Of a stretch of DNA of 64,000 nucleotides, positions 46,355 to 53,862 are shown piece by piece. This stretch comes from Bradyrhizobium retamae (GTDB lineage Bacteria; Pseudomonadota; Alphaproteobacteria; Rhizobiales; Xanthobacteraceae): the NCBI RefSeq assembly GCF_001440415.1, contig NZ_LLYA01000001.1, forward strand, positions 434,001 through 498,000, in the 5' to 3' direction. Every line of letters starts with the position of its first letter. Position 1 is the stretch's first letter. Made by a program: the position numbers and the translations under genes. Below the pieces are notes generated by a model that saw only the letters and a list, made by a program, of their open reading frames with translations, made no database searches and was not told the DNA's origin.

Positions 46355-46391
46355 GGTTTTCCCGTGAGACGCAGAGGGTACTTTTGTCACT

Positions 46392-46419
46392 CTCCCCTGG
46401 AGGAGCCCTTCCAGGGGAG
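46392..46419 (-). terminator. Hairpin between hmgA and fahA (possible attenuator)
   Basis: CTCCCCTGGA (46392-46401) and TCCAGGGGAG (46410-46419) form a perfect 10-bp stem with an 8-base loop within the operon. It might reduce read-through into fahA or stabilise the hmgA message; both are inferred. Confidence 0.55.
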
Positions 46420-46426
46420 GGTAAGA

Positions 46427-47773
46427 TCACGGCTTGTTCGGATCGAACCGCTTCTCAAGTCCCTTCCAGCAATCGGCGTAGTCATCCTGCAGCGTCGCCG
46501 ACGTCGCCGCGTGCTCGGTCACCCGCTGCGGGAAACGCGTCTCGAACATGAAGGCCATGGTGCCGGTCAGCTTTACCGGCTTCAGCTCGCCATTGCTGGC
46601 GTGATCGAAGGCTTCGCGGTCGGGACCGTGCGGCAGCATCATGTTGTGCAGCGAGATGCCGCCGGGCACAAAACCCTGCGGCTTGGCGTCGTAGACGCCG
46701 TAGATCAGCCCCATGAACTCCGACATGATGTTCATATGATACCAGGGCGGGCGGAAGGTGTTTTCGGCGACCGCCCAGCGCTCCGGGAAGATGACGAAGT
46801 CGATATTCGCGGTGCCTGCGGTCTCCGACGGCGAGGTCAGCACCGTAAAGATCGAGGGGTCGGGGTGGTCGAAGCCGATGGCGCCGACCGGCGAGAACGT
46901 GCGCAGATCGTATTTGTAGGGCGCGTAGTTGCCGTGCCAGGCCACCACGTCGATCGGCGAATGCGGCAGCGTCGCCTTGAACAGCGAGCCGCCCCATTTC
47001 ACGTAGAGCTCCGTTGGCGTGTCCTTGTCCTCATAGCTAGCGACCGGCGTGAGGAAGTCGCGCGAATTGGCGAGGCAGTTGGCGCCGATCGGCCCGCGCT
47101 CCGGCAGCGTGAAGGCGCCGCCGTAATTCTCGCAGAGATAGCCGCGCGCAGGTCCATTCGGAATCTCCACCCGGAATTTCACGCCGCGCGGGATCACTGC
47201 GATCTCGCCCGGCTCGATGTCGATGCGGCCGAACTCGGTGACGAGGCGCAGGTTGCCCTGCTGGGCCACGAACATCATCTCGCCGTCGGCATTATAGAAA
47301 TGCTGATCGATCATCGACTTGGTGATGAGATAGACGTGCGCGGCCATGCCGGCCTGCGTATTGGCGTCGCCCGCCGTCGTCATGGTCTGCACGCCCTGCA
47401 GGAACGTCTTGTCTTCCTTCGGGATCGGCGCCGGATCCCAGCGCAGTTGCGCGATCGGCAAATCATACTCATGGCACGGCGCGGTGCGCCACAGCCCGGC
47501 ATCAACTTTCGCAAAACGGCCCGAATGTTTCACCGACGGGCGGATGCGATAGAGCCAGGAGCGCTCATTGCTGCCGCGTGGCGCGGTGAACGGCGAGCCG
47601 GAGAGCTGTTCGGCGTAGAGCCCGTAGGCGCAGCGCTGCGGCGAATTGCGGCCCATCGGCAGCGCACCGGGCAAGGCTTCGGTTTCAAAACTGTTGCCGA
47701 AACCGGACATATAACCCGGCGTCAGTTGTGCGCTGCTGCGAACGATCTGATCAGGCGAGGTGTTGATATTCAT
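46427..47773 (-). CDS. hmgA: Homogentisate 1,2-dioxygenase
   Basis: This 448-residue iron dioxygenase opens the homogentisate ring to maleylacetoacetate. It starts [20 protein letters not shown] with AGGAGGAGG upstream. Conserved signs include [16 protein letters not shown], the large cupin core, PEIGEIAV-type [13 protein letters not shown], and the metal region [18 protein letters not shown] with [10 protein letters not shown]. Length is normal. It starts 3 bases after an MBL-fold gene and is followed by fahA, so it is part of the minus-strand operon beginning at 50614. Confidence 0.96.
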   Translation of the reverse strand: MNINTSPDQIVRSSAQLTPGYMSGFGNSFETEALPGALPMGRNSPQRCAYGLYAEQLSGSPFTAPRGSNERSWLYRIRPSVKHSGRFAKVDAGLWRTAPCHEYDLPIAQLRWDPAPIPKEDKTFLQGVQTMTTAGDANTQAGMAAHVYLITKSMIDQHFYNADGEMMFVAQQGNLRLVTEFGRIDIEPGEIAVIPRGVKFRVEIPNGPARGYLCENYGGAFTLPERGPIGANCLANSRDFLTPVASYEDKDTPTELYVKWGGSLFKATLPHSPIDVVAWHGNYAPYKYDLRTFSPVGAIGFDHPDPSIFTVLTSPSETAGTANIDFVIFPERWAVAENTFRPPWYHMNIMSEFMGLIYGVYDAKPQGFVPGGISLHNMMLPHGPDREAFDHASNGELKPVKLTGTMAFMFETRFPQRVTEHAATSATLQDDYADCWKGLEKRFDPNKP

Positions 47774-47776
47774 GGT

Positions 47777-48736
47777 CTATCCTCCTCCTTGCAGGGCGGC
47801 CCACATTTCCTGGTCGCGCTTGTCGGTCCAGATCACGGGATCGTCTATTCCCGAAGCCTCGTCGAACGCGCGTGAGACGTTGAACGGCAGGCAGTGCTCG
47901 TAAATGGCGAAGCTGGAAAATTTTGGATCCATCACCTCGCGCGTCGCGGCAAAGGTCTCTTTCAGCGTGCGGCCCTTGGCAACCGAGCTTTCCGCGGCGC
48001 CATAGAGCGTTGTGACGAAGTCGCGCGTCATCGCGATCGCGTCGCGCCCGGTTGAAAGTCCCTTCAGCGCGTCGCCGCGGCCCGGCGCGATCGCCTTCGG
48101 ATTGAAGGCGCGAATTTCATTCAGCGTCATCGGCCATTCACGCAAATGCGCATCGCCGCAATAGCAGGCCGAGTGATATTCGATGAGGTCGCCGGAAAAC
48201 ATCACCTCGGCATCCGGCACCCAGGCCACGATATCGCCCGACGTATGCCCGGCGCCGAGCTGCATCAGCCGCACCTCGCGCTTACCTAGAAAGATCGACA
48301 TCTCGCCTTCAAATGTCAGCGTCGGCCAGGTCAACCCGGGAATGCTCTGCGCATCCTGGAACAGCCGGGGAAAGCGGCCGTACTCAGAATCCCAATCCTG
48401 CTGGCCGCGCTCCTCGATCAGCCGGTAGGTTTCGGCCGACGACACGATGCCCTGCGCCTTGTAGGCGGAGGCGCCGAGCACGCGGACGGCGTGATAGTGC
48501 GACAGCACGACATATTTGATTGGCTTGTCGGTGACGGTGCGCACCCGCTCGATCACTTTGTTGGCCATCGCCGGCGTCGACTGGGCGTCGAACACAAGGC
48601 AGCCGTCGTCGCCAACGATGATCGCGGAGTTCGGATCGCCCTCGGCGGTGAAGGCGTAGAGATCAGTGCCTATCTCGGAGAAGGTGACCTTCTTCTCCGC
48701 CAGATCGGTGGTAGACGCGAAACCTTTAGCCATCAA
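47777..48736 (-). CDS. Metallo-beta-lactamase-fold protein with altered metal motif
   Basis: This 319-residue MBL-fold protein lies between a DUF2783 gene and hmgA. The usual HxHxDH motif reads HYHAVR (minus strand of 48482-48499): the first two histidines are kept but the aspartate and last histidine, which hold the second metal, are replaced. The later GHTSGD and FSGDLIEYHS are intact, so one metal could still bind. The operon position suggests a role in aromatic breakdown; the substrate is unknown. The protein starts MMAKGF and either methionine may be used. Confidence 0.85.
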   Translation of the reverse strand: MMAKGFASTTDLAEKKVTFSEIGTDLYAFTAEGDPNSAIIVGDDGCLVFDAQSTPAMANKVIERVRTVTDKPIKYVVLSHYHAVRVLGASAYKAQGIVSSAETYRLIEERGQQDWDSEYGRFPRLFQDAQSIPGLTWPTLTFEGEMSIFLGKREVRLMQLGAGHTSGDIVAWVPDAEVMFSGDLIEYHSACYCGDAHLREWPMTLNEIRAFNPKAIAPGRGDALKGLSTGRDAIAMTRDFVTTLYGAAESSVAKGRTLKETFAATREVMDPKFSSFAIYEHCLPFNVSRAFDEASGIDDPVIWTDKRDQEMWAALQGGG

Positions 48737-48769
48737 TTCGATTCCTGACTTCGTTTAAGGGACGAATTA

Positions 48770-48991
48770 CTATTGCTGTTGCTGCTGCTGGCTCGCATCG
48801 AGCATCCGCCGAGCGGCGAGCGCGATCGCCTCCTTCAGCACATCGAGGTCGCCGATGTGATTGGCGAGGATGAGAACCAGTGCCGCATCAAGATCGGCGC
48901 TTTGCTCGTCGTTCAGTCCACGATGCGCCTCGACGATGGCGCGGAACGCGTCATCAGGCTTGGCAAAGTTCGAACTGGTCGATAGCGCCAT
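48770..48991 (-). CDS. DUF2783 small protein with polyglutamine tail
   Basis: This 73-residue helical protein has the conserved type FAKPDDAFRAIVEAHRGLND and SADLDAALVLILANHIGD. It is often found next to FAD-dependent aromatic hydroxylases, as here, where it begins 9 bases after the monooxygenase stop; that stop overlaps the GAGG ribosome site. The C-terminus is six glutamines encoded by a CAG/CAA run, prone to length change by slippage. Function is unknown; a partner of the monooxygenase is plausible. Confidence 0.82.
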   Translation of the reverse strand: MALSTSSNFAKPDDAFRAIVEAHRGLNDEQSADLDAALVLILANHIGDLDVLKEAIALAARRMLDASQQQQQQ

Positions 48992-49000
48992 GACGAAACC

Positions 49001-50614
49001 TCAGTTGTGGCCGGCGGCACGCGCGAGCGCGGCGTCGAGTGCCGCCCGGGTCGGACGCCGAAAGCGCGCCGCGATGTAGCCATCGGGACGCAGCAAATAG
49101 GCCGTGCCGGGCTCGGCGTTGTAGCGACTGGCGGCAAGACCTGCAGAATCGGCAAGGCCACCGTTGCCGCCGACCCGGATATTGCCCAATCGTTCCGGCA
49201 GCTCCGGCGCAGCACCATTGCTAAACTCCAGCAGCGTGAACCCCGTTCCCGCCCGGATGAAAGCATCGGTGAGATACATCGGTTCGCCGCTCCGGCCTGC
49301 AACGGGCGCATCCGGCATCGAGGCGCCGGGACGCGGGCCGCCGCGCCAGGAATCGCTATCGGCGGTCGAAAGCGGCGTTTCGTAGATCGACGGTGTCGAG
49401 AGACGCCCCGCATTCACCATCCGCTTGCCGAACTCGGTTTCCCTGGCGAGCGACAGCACTGCCTTGCGCAACCGCGCCTCCTGGTGCGAGTTGGGCGCCA
49501 TGAAATCGGTCGAGCGGGTGGATTCACGGATATTCTCGTCGGCCGCGGCGCTGCGCTCGATGTGGTAGCTCTCGAGCAGCGCCTCGGGCGAGATACCCCG
49601 CAGCACGCGATCGAGTTTCCACGCCAGATTCTCGGCGTCCTCGAGCCCGGAATTGGCGCCACGCGCGCCGAACGGCGAGACCTGATGCGCGGCATCGCCG
49701 GCAAAGATCACCCGGCCATGAATGAACTTGTTCATCCGCCGGCACTGGAATTTGTACAGTGATATCCATTCGAAATCGAACTTGTCGTGACCGAGCATGC
49801 GGGCGATGCGTGGCCGCACGTTCTCCGGCAGCTTTTCAACGGCCGGATCGGCGAAGCGATTAAGCTGCAGGTCGATCCGCCAAATGTCGTCCGGCTGCTT
49901 GTGCAGGAGCGCGGAGCGCCCGGCGTGGAACGGCGGATCGAACCAGAACCAGCGCTCGGTTGGAAATGCCGCGGTCATCTTAACGTCGGCGATCAGGAAC
50001 TGGTCTTCGAACACCTGGCCCGCAAACTCCGCCCCCACCATTTGCCGCAGCGAGGATCGGGCGCCGTCGCAGGCGACCACGTATTGCGCCGCCAGCCGAT
50101 AGGGGCCGTCCGGCGTCTGGATCGTCAGCACCACATGGTCGTTGTGCGGCTCGAGCCCGGTCACCTTGTTGCGCCAGCGCAGGTCGATCTCGGGGAGTTC
50201 CTCGACACGATCGACCAGATAGGCTTCCGCGTAGAATTGCTGCAGGTTGATGAAGGCTGGCCGCTTGTGACCCTCCTCGGGCAGCAAATTGAACTGGTAG
50301 AGCTGGGAGTCGCCGTGAAAGATCTTGCCGACGCTCCACACCACGCCCTTGTCGACCATGCGCTGGCCGATGCCAAGCCGGTCCCAGAATTCGAGCGAGC
50401 GTTTGGAGAAGCAGATCGCCCGCGAGCCCTCGCCGATCCGGTCAGCGTCGTCGAGCAGCACGACCGCTTGCCCGCGCTGCGCCAGATCGATCGCCAGCGA
50501 CAGCCCAACTGGACCAGCGCCCACAACGACGATCGGATGCTCGGCCACGTTCGCGCCTGCCCGATCCTGGTCGGAGTGGCGACGATAGCCGAATTGGGTT
50601 TTAGTCAGCGCCAT
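49001..50614 (-). CDS. FAD-dependent aromatic monooxygenase (PHBH/MhpA-like)
   Basis: This 537-residue flavoprotein hydroxylase has the N-terminal Rossmann motif VVVGAGPVGLSLAIDLAQRG, the NADPH/FAD motif VVACDGARSSLRQ and the GD motif VIFAGDAAHQVSPFGARG, followed by a thioredoxin-like C-terminal domain as in MhpA and related hydroxylases. It heads the operon that continues with DUF2783, MBL, hmgA and fahA, so it may hydroxylate a phenolic acid toward homogentisate, for example a hydroxyphenylacetate; this is inferred. The ATG at 50614 is preferred over a TTG three codons upstream. Confidence 0.88.
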   Translation of the reverse strand: MALTKTQFGYRRHSDQDRAGANVAEHPIVVVGAGPVGLSLAIDLAQRGQAVVLLDDADRIGEGSRAICFSKRSLEFWDRLGIGQRMVDKGVVWSVGKIFHGDSQLYQFNLLPEEGHKRPAFINLQQFYAEAYLVDRVEELPEIDLRWRNKVTGLEPHNDHVVLTIQTPDGPYRLAAQYVVACDGARSSLRQMVGAEFAGQVFEDQFLIADVKMTAAFPTERWFWFDPPFHAGRSALLHKQPDDIWRIDLQLNRFADPAVEKLPENVRPRIARMLGHDKFDFEWISLYKFQCRRMNKFIHGRVIFAGDAAHQVSPFGARGANSGLEDAENLAWKLDRVLRGISPEALLESYHIERSAAADENIRESTRSTDFMAPNSHQEARLRKAVLSLARETEFGKRMVNAGRLSTPSIYETPLSTADSDSWRGGPRPGASMPDAPVAGRSGEPMYLTDAFIRAGTGFTLLEFSNGAAPELPERLGNIRVGGNGGLADSAGLAASRYNAEPGTAYLLRPDGYIAARFRRPTRAALDAALARAAGHN

Positions 50615-50626
50615 GCGGGTCAACCC

Positions 50627-50694
50627 TAGAGATCTTGTTCTGACGCGTTTTCTTGACGCGAACCGGTATCCACTTCGCTCGAAAACGCTGGCTA
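50627..50694. repeat. AAACGC-type interspersed repeat, copy 2 (divergent promoter region)
   Basis: This nearly matches the copy at 30268-30336: GACGCG twice, inverted GCGTTTTC/GAAAACGC, and CTAG near both ends. It lies between the monooxygenase start and the marR gene, so it sits in or next to their promoters rather than at gene ends. Confidence 0.85.
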
Positions 50695-50781
50695 GCGGCC
50701 TGCAACCCTGCTAATTAGTCTCACGTGCAACTATCTTAAACCCCTGGCCGGGTCCGGCGTCAACTCAAATCGAGGCGATTC

Positions 50782-51321
50782 TTGCCAAAAGCGATGTCAG
50801 GCGAAATGGCGGCCGGTTCGCGGGAAGAAAGCGCGCCGAAAAGGGCCGCACGACTGGACCTCTTCAAGTTCGTGCCGTTCCGGCTCAACCGGCTGGCGGC
50901 GGAAGTCAGCTCCGCACTCTCGGCCGAATATGCGGCGCGCTATGGGCTCGATATTCCGGAATGGCGCGTGCTGGCGACGCTCGGCTTCCGCCACGATGCC
51001 TGCAGCGCGCAATACATCGCCCACTGCACCCGCACCCACAAATCCACCATCAGCCGCGCGGTCACCTCGCTGATGAAGCGGCAGATCGTCGAGCGTGTCG
51101 AGAACGAGGACGACCGCCGCGAATTCCGCCTGCGTCTGACGCACAAGGGCGAAGCGCTCTACGAGGAATTGATCCCGCGGCTGCTGCGCAGGGAACAGGA
51201 GATTCTCTCCTGTCTGTCCGCGCAGGAGCGCAAGGATTTCGCGCGGCTGCTGGGGAAGATCGAGGCGAGCCTCGACCTGGTGCAAACTAGCGAAGAGGCT
51301 GACGCGAAGGAAGCTTACTGA
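50782..51321 (+). CDS. MarR-family regulator, divergent from the homogentisate operon
   Basis: This 179-residue winged-helix protein has a DNA-binding region around YIAHCTRTHKSTISRAVTSL and the wing ENEDDRREFRLRLTHKGEAL typical of MarR. It is divergent from the monooxygenase-hmgA-fahA operon, matching the HmgR-like arrangement for control by a pathway intermediate; this is inferred. The TTG at 50782 has GAGG six bases upstream; an ATG at 50794 is the alternative. An interspersed repeat lies in the shared promoter region. Confidence 0.86.
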   Translation: MPKAMSGEMAAGSREESAPKRAARLDLFKFVPFRLNRLAAEVSSALSAEYAARYGLDIPEWRVLATLGFRHDACSAQYIAHCTRTHKSTISRAVTSLMKRQIVERVENEDDRREFRLRLTHKGEALYEELIPRLLRREQEILSCLSAQERKDFARLLGKIEASLDLVQTSEEADAKEAY

Positions 51322-51345
51322 CCGGCTTGAGCGCTGTGCCGAGGC

Positions 51346-51690
51346 TCACTTCACGGCCGTCACCACGATCTCCACGATATGAGGCGGCTCGAGATCGACG
51401 CCGATGCAGGCGCGCATTGGCGGATTTTTGGTATCGACCCATTCGTCCCAGGCGCGGTTCATCTCGCCCTTCCGATTGATATCGGTGATGTAGACGATAG
51501 CCGAGAGAATCTTGCTCTTGTCCGTGCCGCACAGCGCGAGACTTTCGTCGATCCGGGCGAGTGCCTTTACACTCTGCTCGTACATCGACGGGGTAACGGG
51601 GTCGGGCGCGACAGCCACCGTGAACACCAGATCGTCGTGCGCGACGGCGCGGCTGCGGGTTGGTGTAAGCCCGGCAAAGCGTTGAATCAT
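51346..51690 (-). CDS. RidA-family protein
   Basis: This 114-residue small trimeric-type protein has the RidA ending MRACIGVDLEPPHIVEIVVTA, with the arginine used to bind imine or enamine intermediates, and the NRAWDEWVDTKNPP segment. Relatives hydrolyse reactive enamine/imine intermediates; some act in catabolic operons. It is the last gene of a unit with a dehydrogenase and an MBL enzyme, 12 bases after the former, and is convergent with marR. Confidence 0.9.
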   Translation of the reverse strand: MIQRFAGLTPTRSRAVAHDDLVFTVAVAPDPVTPSMYEQSVKALARIDESLALCGTDKSKILSAIVYITDINRKGEMNRAWDEWVDTKNPPMRACIGVDLEPPHIVEIVVTAVK

Positions 51691-51702
51691 GATTATCTCC
51701 GA

Positions 51703-52584
51703 TTAGCGGCCAATATGTTTCGCGATGACCGGGAAATAATTATCGCCCGATCCGGCATCGATCGCCTCCTGCAGAATCGTTCTGACCAGCTCCGCACCGC
51801 GGATTTTCAATCCCGCATCGGCTGCGAGCTCCAGCGCATAGGAAAGATCCTTCAGCGCATATTCGGTCGAGAACGCGCGCTCCGGAAAATTGCCCGGCAC
51901 GATCGCCTTCATGCCGTGATTGCGTAGCGCAAAGCTGTCGGCCGAACCCTTGGAGAGCGTGTCGAGCAACAGCTTTGGGTCGACGCCATTCTGCTTCGCG
52001 ACAGCGACCGCCTCGGCGAGCGCGTTGACGGTTTCGAACAGCACCATGTTGTTGAGAATCTTCGTCACCTGCCCCGAGCCGACGTCGCCGCAATGGGTGA
52101 CATCAGTGGCAAAGCAACCGATCAGTGGCTCGATCTCGGTGTAAAGCGCGGGCGTCGCGCCAACCATCACGCTCAGCGTGCCGTCCTGCGCCGCCTGGCG
52201 CGTACGCGCGATCGGCGCGTCGGCCCAGGACGCATCCTTGGCCTGCAGCAGCTTGGCAAACTCCCGGGTTTGGCCGACTGACGACGTGCCGAGATCGACG
52301 ACGATTTGGCCGCTGCGGATGTTCTTCAGGATGCCGTCGCCCTCGAACACCGCACGCACATGTTTGGCGCTGGGCAGGCAGAGGAACAGCCAATCGCTTT
52401 GCCTGACGACGTCGGCGACGGAGCCAGCGGCCTTCGCGCCCTCGGCCTGCAGCCGCGCCAGCGGCTCGGCCGCAACATCGAACGCGATCATGCGCTTACC
52501 GCTCTTCTTCACGAGATTGCGGCAGATCGGCTCGCCCATCACGCCGAGGCCGATGAAGCCGATCGTGTTGTACGCTGGCATCAT
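51703..52584 (-). CDS. NAD(P)-dependent beta-hydroxyacid dehydrogenase (3-hydroxyisobutyrate dehydrogenase family)
   Basis: This 293-residue oxidoreductase has the N-terminal Rossmann motif IGFIGLGVMGEPICRNLV, GTSSVGQTREFAK, ASWADAPIARTRQAA (substrate-binding region) and GDVGSGQVTKILNNM with the catalytic lysine. It oxidises or reduces a small beta-hydroxyacid or semialdehyde; the exact substrate is not readable. It is 9 bases after the MBL gene and 12 before ridA, one operon. Confidence 0.9.
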   Translation of the reverse strand: MMPAYNTIGFIGLGVMGEPICRNLVKKSGKRMIAFDVAAEPLARLQAEGAKAAGSVADVVRQSDWLFLCLPSAKHVRAVFEGDGILKNIRSGQIVVDLGTSSVGQTREFAKLLQAKDASWADAPIARTRQAAQDGTLSVMVGATPALYTEIEPLIGCFATDVTHCGDVGSGQVTKILNNMVLFETVNALAEAVAVAKQNGVDPKLLLDTLSKGSADSFALRNHGMKAIVPGNFPERAFSTEYALKDLSYALELAADAGLKIRGAELVRTILQEAIDAGSGDNYFPVIAKHIGR

Positions 52585-52593
52585 AACAGTCCG

Positions 52594-53400
52594 CTATTTC
52601 GTGAAAGAACGCGACGGTGCTAGGTGCAGCGCGAATGCGTCGACCTTATCGCTGGCGCGCGGGTAGATCTCGCTCACGATCGGATCGTGACCGGGAATGA
52701 AGCGGTCGGGATGGCCGGCCAGGCGCTCGACGATTTCCCAGCCCTGCGCCATGTCGCCGACATTGTAGACGATCGGAAACGGGCTGCGCTTGTGCAAATT
52801 GGCGTAGTAGTGCGAAGCGTCCGACGCCAGCACCACCGGCCCCCGCGCAGTTTCGACGCGCACGACCTGCAGGCCATCGGAATGGCCGCCGACGCGATGC
52901 ACCGTCACGCCGGGGGCGATCTCGCCGTCGCCGGAATGGAAAGTGACGCGCTCGCCATAGACGTGGCGCACCATGGTGGTGACGTGCTCGACCGAAAACG
53001 GATGCCGCAACATGCCGTTGCACATGCAGCGCCCGGTCGCGTAGCTCATCTCGCGGTCCTGCAGATGAAACCGCGCGTTCGGGAAGCGATCGAGGTTGCC
53101 GGCGTGATCGTAGTGCAGATGGGTGACGATCACGTCTCGAATTGTATCGGCGGCAACGCCGAAATCCGCCAGTGCGTCGACCGGATTGAGCGTGAGTTTG
53201 CGCGAACGCGCTTTTGCCTCCTCGGCATTGAAGCCGGTGTCGACCAGGATGTCGCGGCCGCTCCCTCGGATCAGCCAGACGAAGTAATCCAGGTCCTGCG
53301 CCGTGGTGTCGTGCGGATCGGGGATCAGAAAATTCAAATGAGGAGTGCGGGGCGACATCGTCGCATAGCGCAGGGCATAGATCTCGTAGGCGTTTCCCAT
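52594..53400 (-). CDS. MBL-fold hydrolase, N-acyl-homoserine-lactonase family type
   Basis: This 268-residue cytoplasmic metallohydrolase has the complete metal motif THLHYDHAGNLD, then a histidine in GGHSDGLQ and VLASDASHYY. Such enzymes often open lactones; AHL quenching is one possibility, but a catabolic lactone is equally likely in this context. The ATG at 53400 (MGNAYEIY) is favoured because the extended upstream frame reads through a tandem repeat. It leads the operon with the dehydrogenase and ridA. Confidence 0.85.
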   Translation of the reverse strand: MGNAYEIYALRYATMSPRTPHLNFLIPDPHDTTAQDLDYFVWLIRGSGRDILVDTGFNAEEAKARSRKLTLNPVDALADFGVAADTIRDVIVTHLHYDHAGNLDRFPNARFHLQDREMSYATGRCMCNGMLRHPFSVEHVTTMVRHVYGERVTFHSGDGEIAPGVTVHRVGGHSDGLQVVRVETARGPVVLASDASHYYANLHKRSPFPIVYNVGDMAQGWEIVERLAGHPDRFIPGHDPIVSEIYPRASDKVDAFALHLAPSRSFTK

Positions 53401-53407
53401 CGGTGTC

Positions 53408-53443
53408 ACTTTTCTTTGTGCTGAACTTTTCTTTGCTGAACTT
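53408..53443 (-). repeat. Tandem leader repeat before the MBL gene
   Basis: ACTTTTCTTTG occurs at 53408-53418 and 53425-53435, each followed by (T)GCTGA, and ACTT opens a third unit. On the minus strand this puts purine-rich AAAGAAAAG copies just before the start at 53400, where the ribosome would bind. Confidence 0.6.
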
Positions 53444-53761
53444 GGCCGGTACCGGCAGCAAGCCATTGTCATCTGCGAAGGTCAAACGCGGTGCGCGAAT
53501 GACGACCGCGTGGCATTGCAGAGCACTATGTGAGAGGGGTCACATTTCCATGGTGGTCGTAACCCGCGGGTGACCCGGGTATGACCGTCACATTCGGAAG
53601 CAGCCGGGTATCACGAAAGGATGGTCGAGCAGATCGGGAACCGGTTGCACAGACCCAGTCCGCGCGCGGAGGTGTTGCCGCCCGTCAACATTGTTTATTC
53701 CCTTCACCCACGCGGTGCGGTCGCGGTTAATTGTCGCAATTAGTGACGAGATCGCAAGCGG

Positions 53762-53790
53762 TTGACGTGCTGTGCGCGCGGTTTGATAAT
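53762..53790 (+). promoter_or_regulatory. Sigma70-type promoter for the caspase-fold gene
   Basis: TTGACG (53762-53767) and GATAAT (53785-53790) are separated by 17 bases, close to consensus. Transcription would begin near 53797, about 65 bases before the ATG at 53863. This is inferred from sequence alone. Confidence 0.6.
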
Positions 53791-53862
53791 GCAGAGTGCG
53801 TAGAGTAAGGTCGCCGCGGCGCAAGCTGGTATCGGCGCCATTTTGGCTGGATTGCCGTCAAT

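Larger units (their letters stand above)
53401..53862. other. Divergent intergenic region upstream of the caspase-fold gene
   Basis: This 462-bp gap lies between divergent genes. Features are a tandem ACTTTTCTTTG repeat at 53408-53443 and a near-consensus promoter at 53762-53790. No gene with family similarity was found; small frames here lack ribosome sites. Confidence 0.6.

Noticed and set aside
45935..47875. 646-codon frame antisense to fahA/hmgA
   Set aside because: Arginine/histidine-rich shadow composition; both sense genes are certain.
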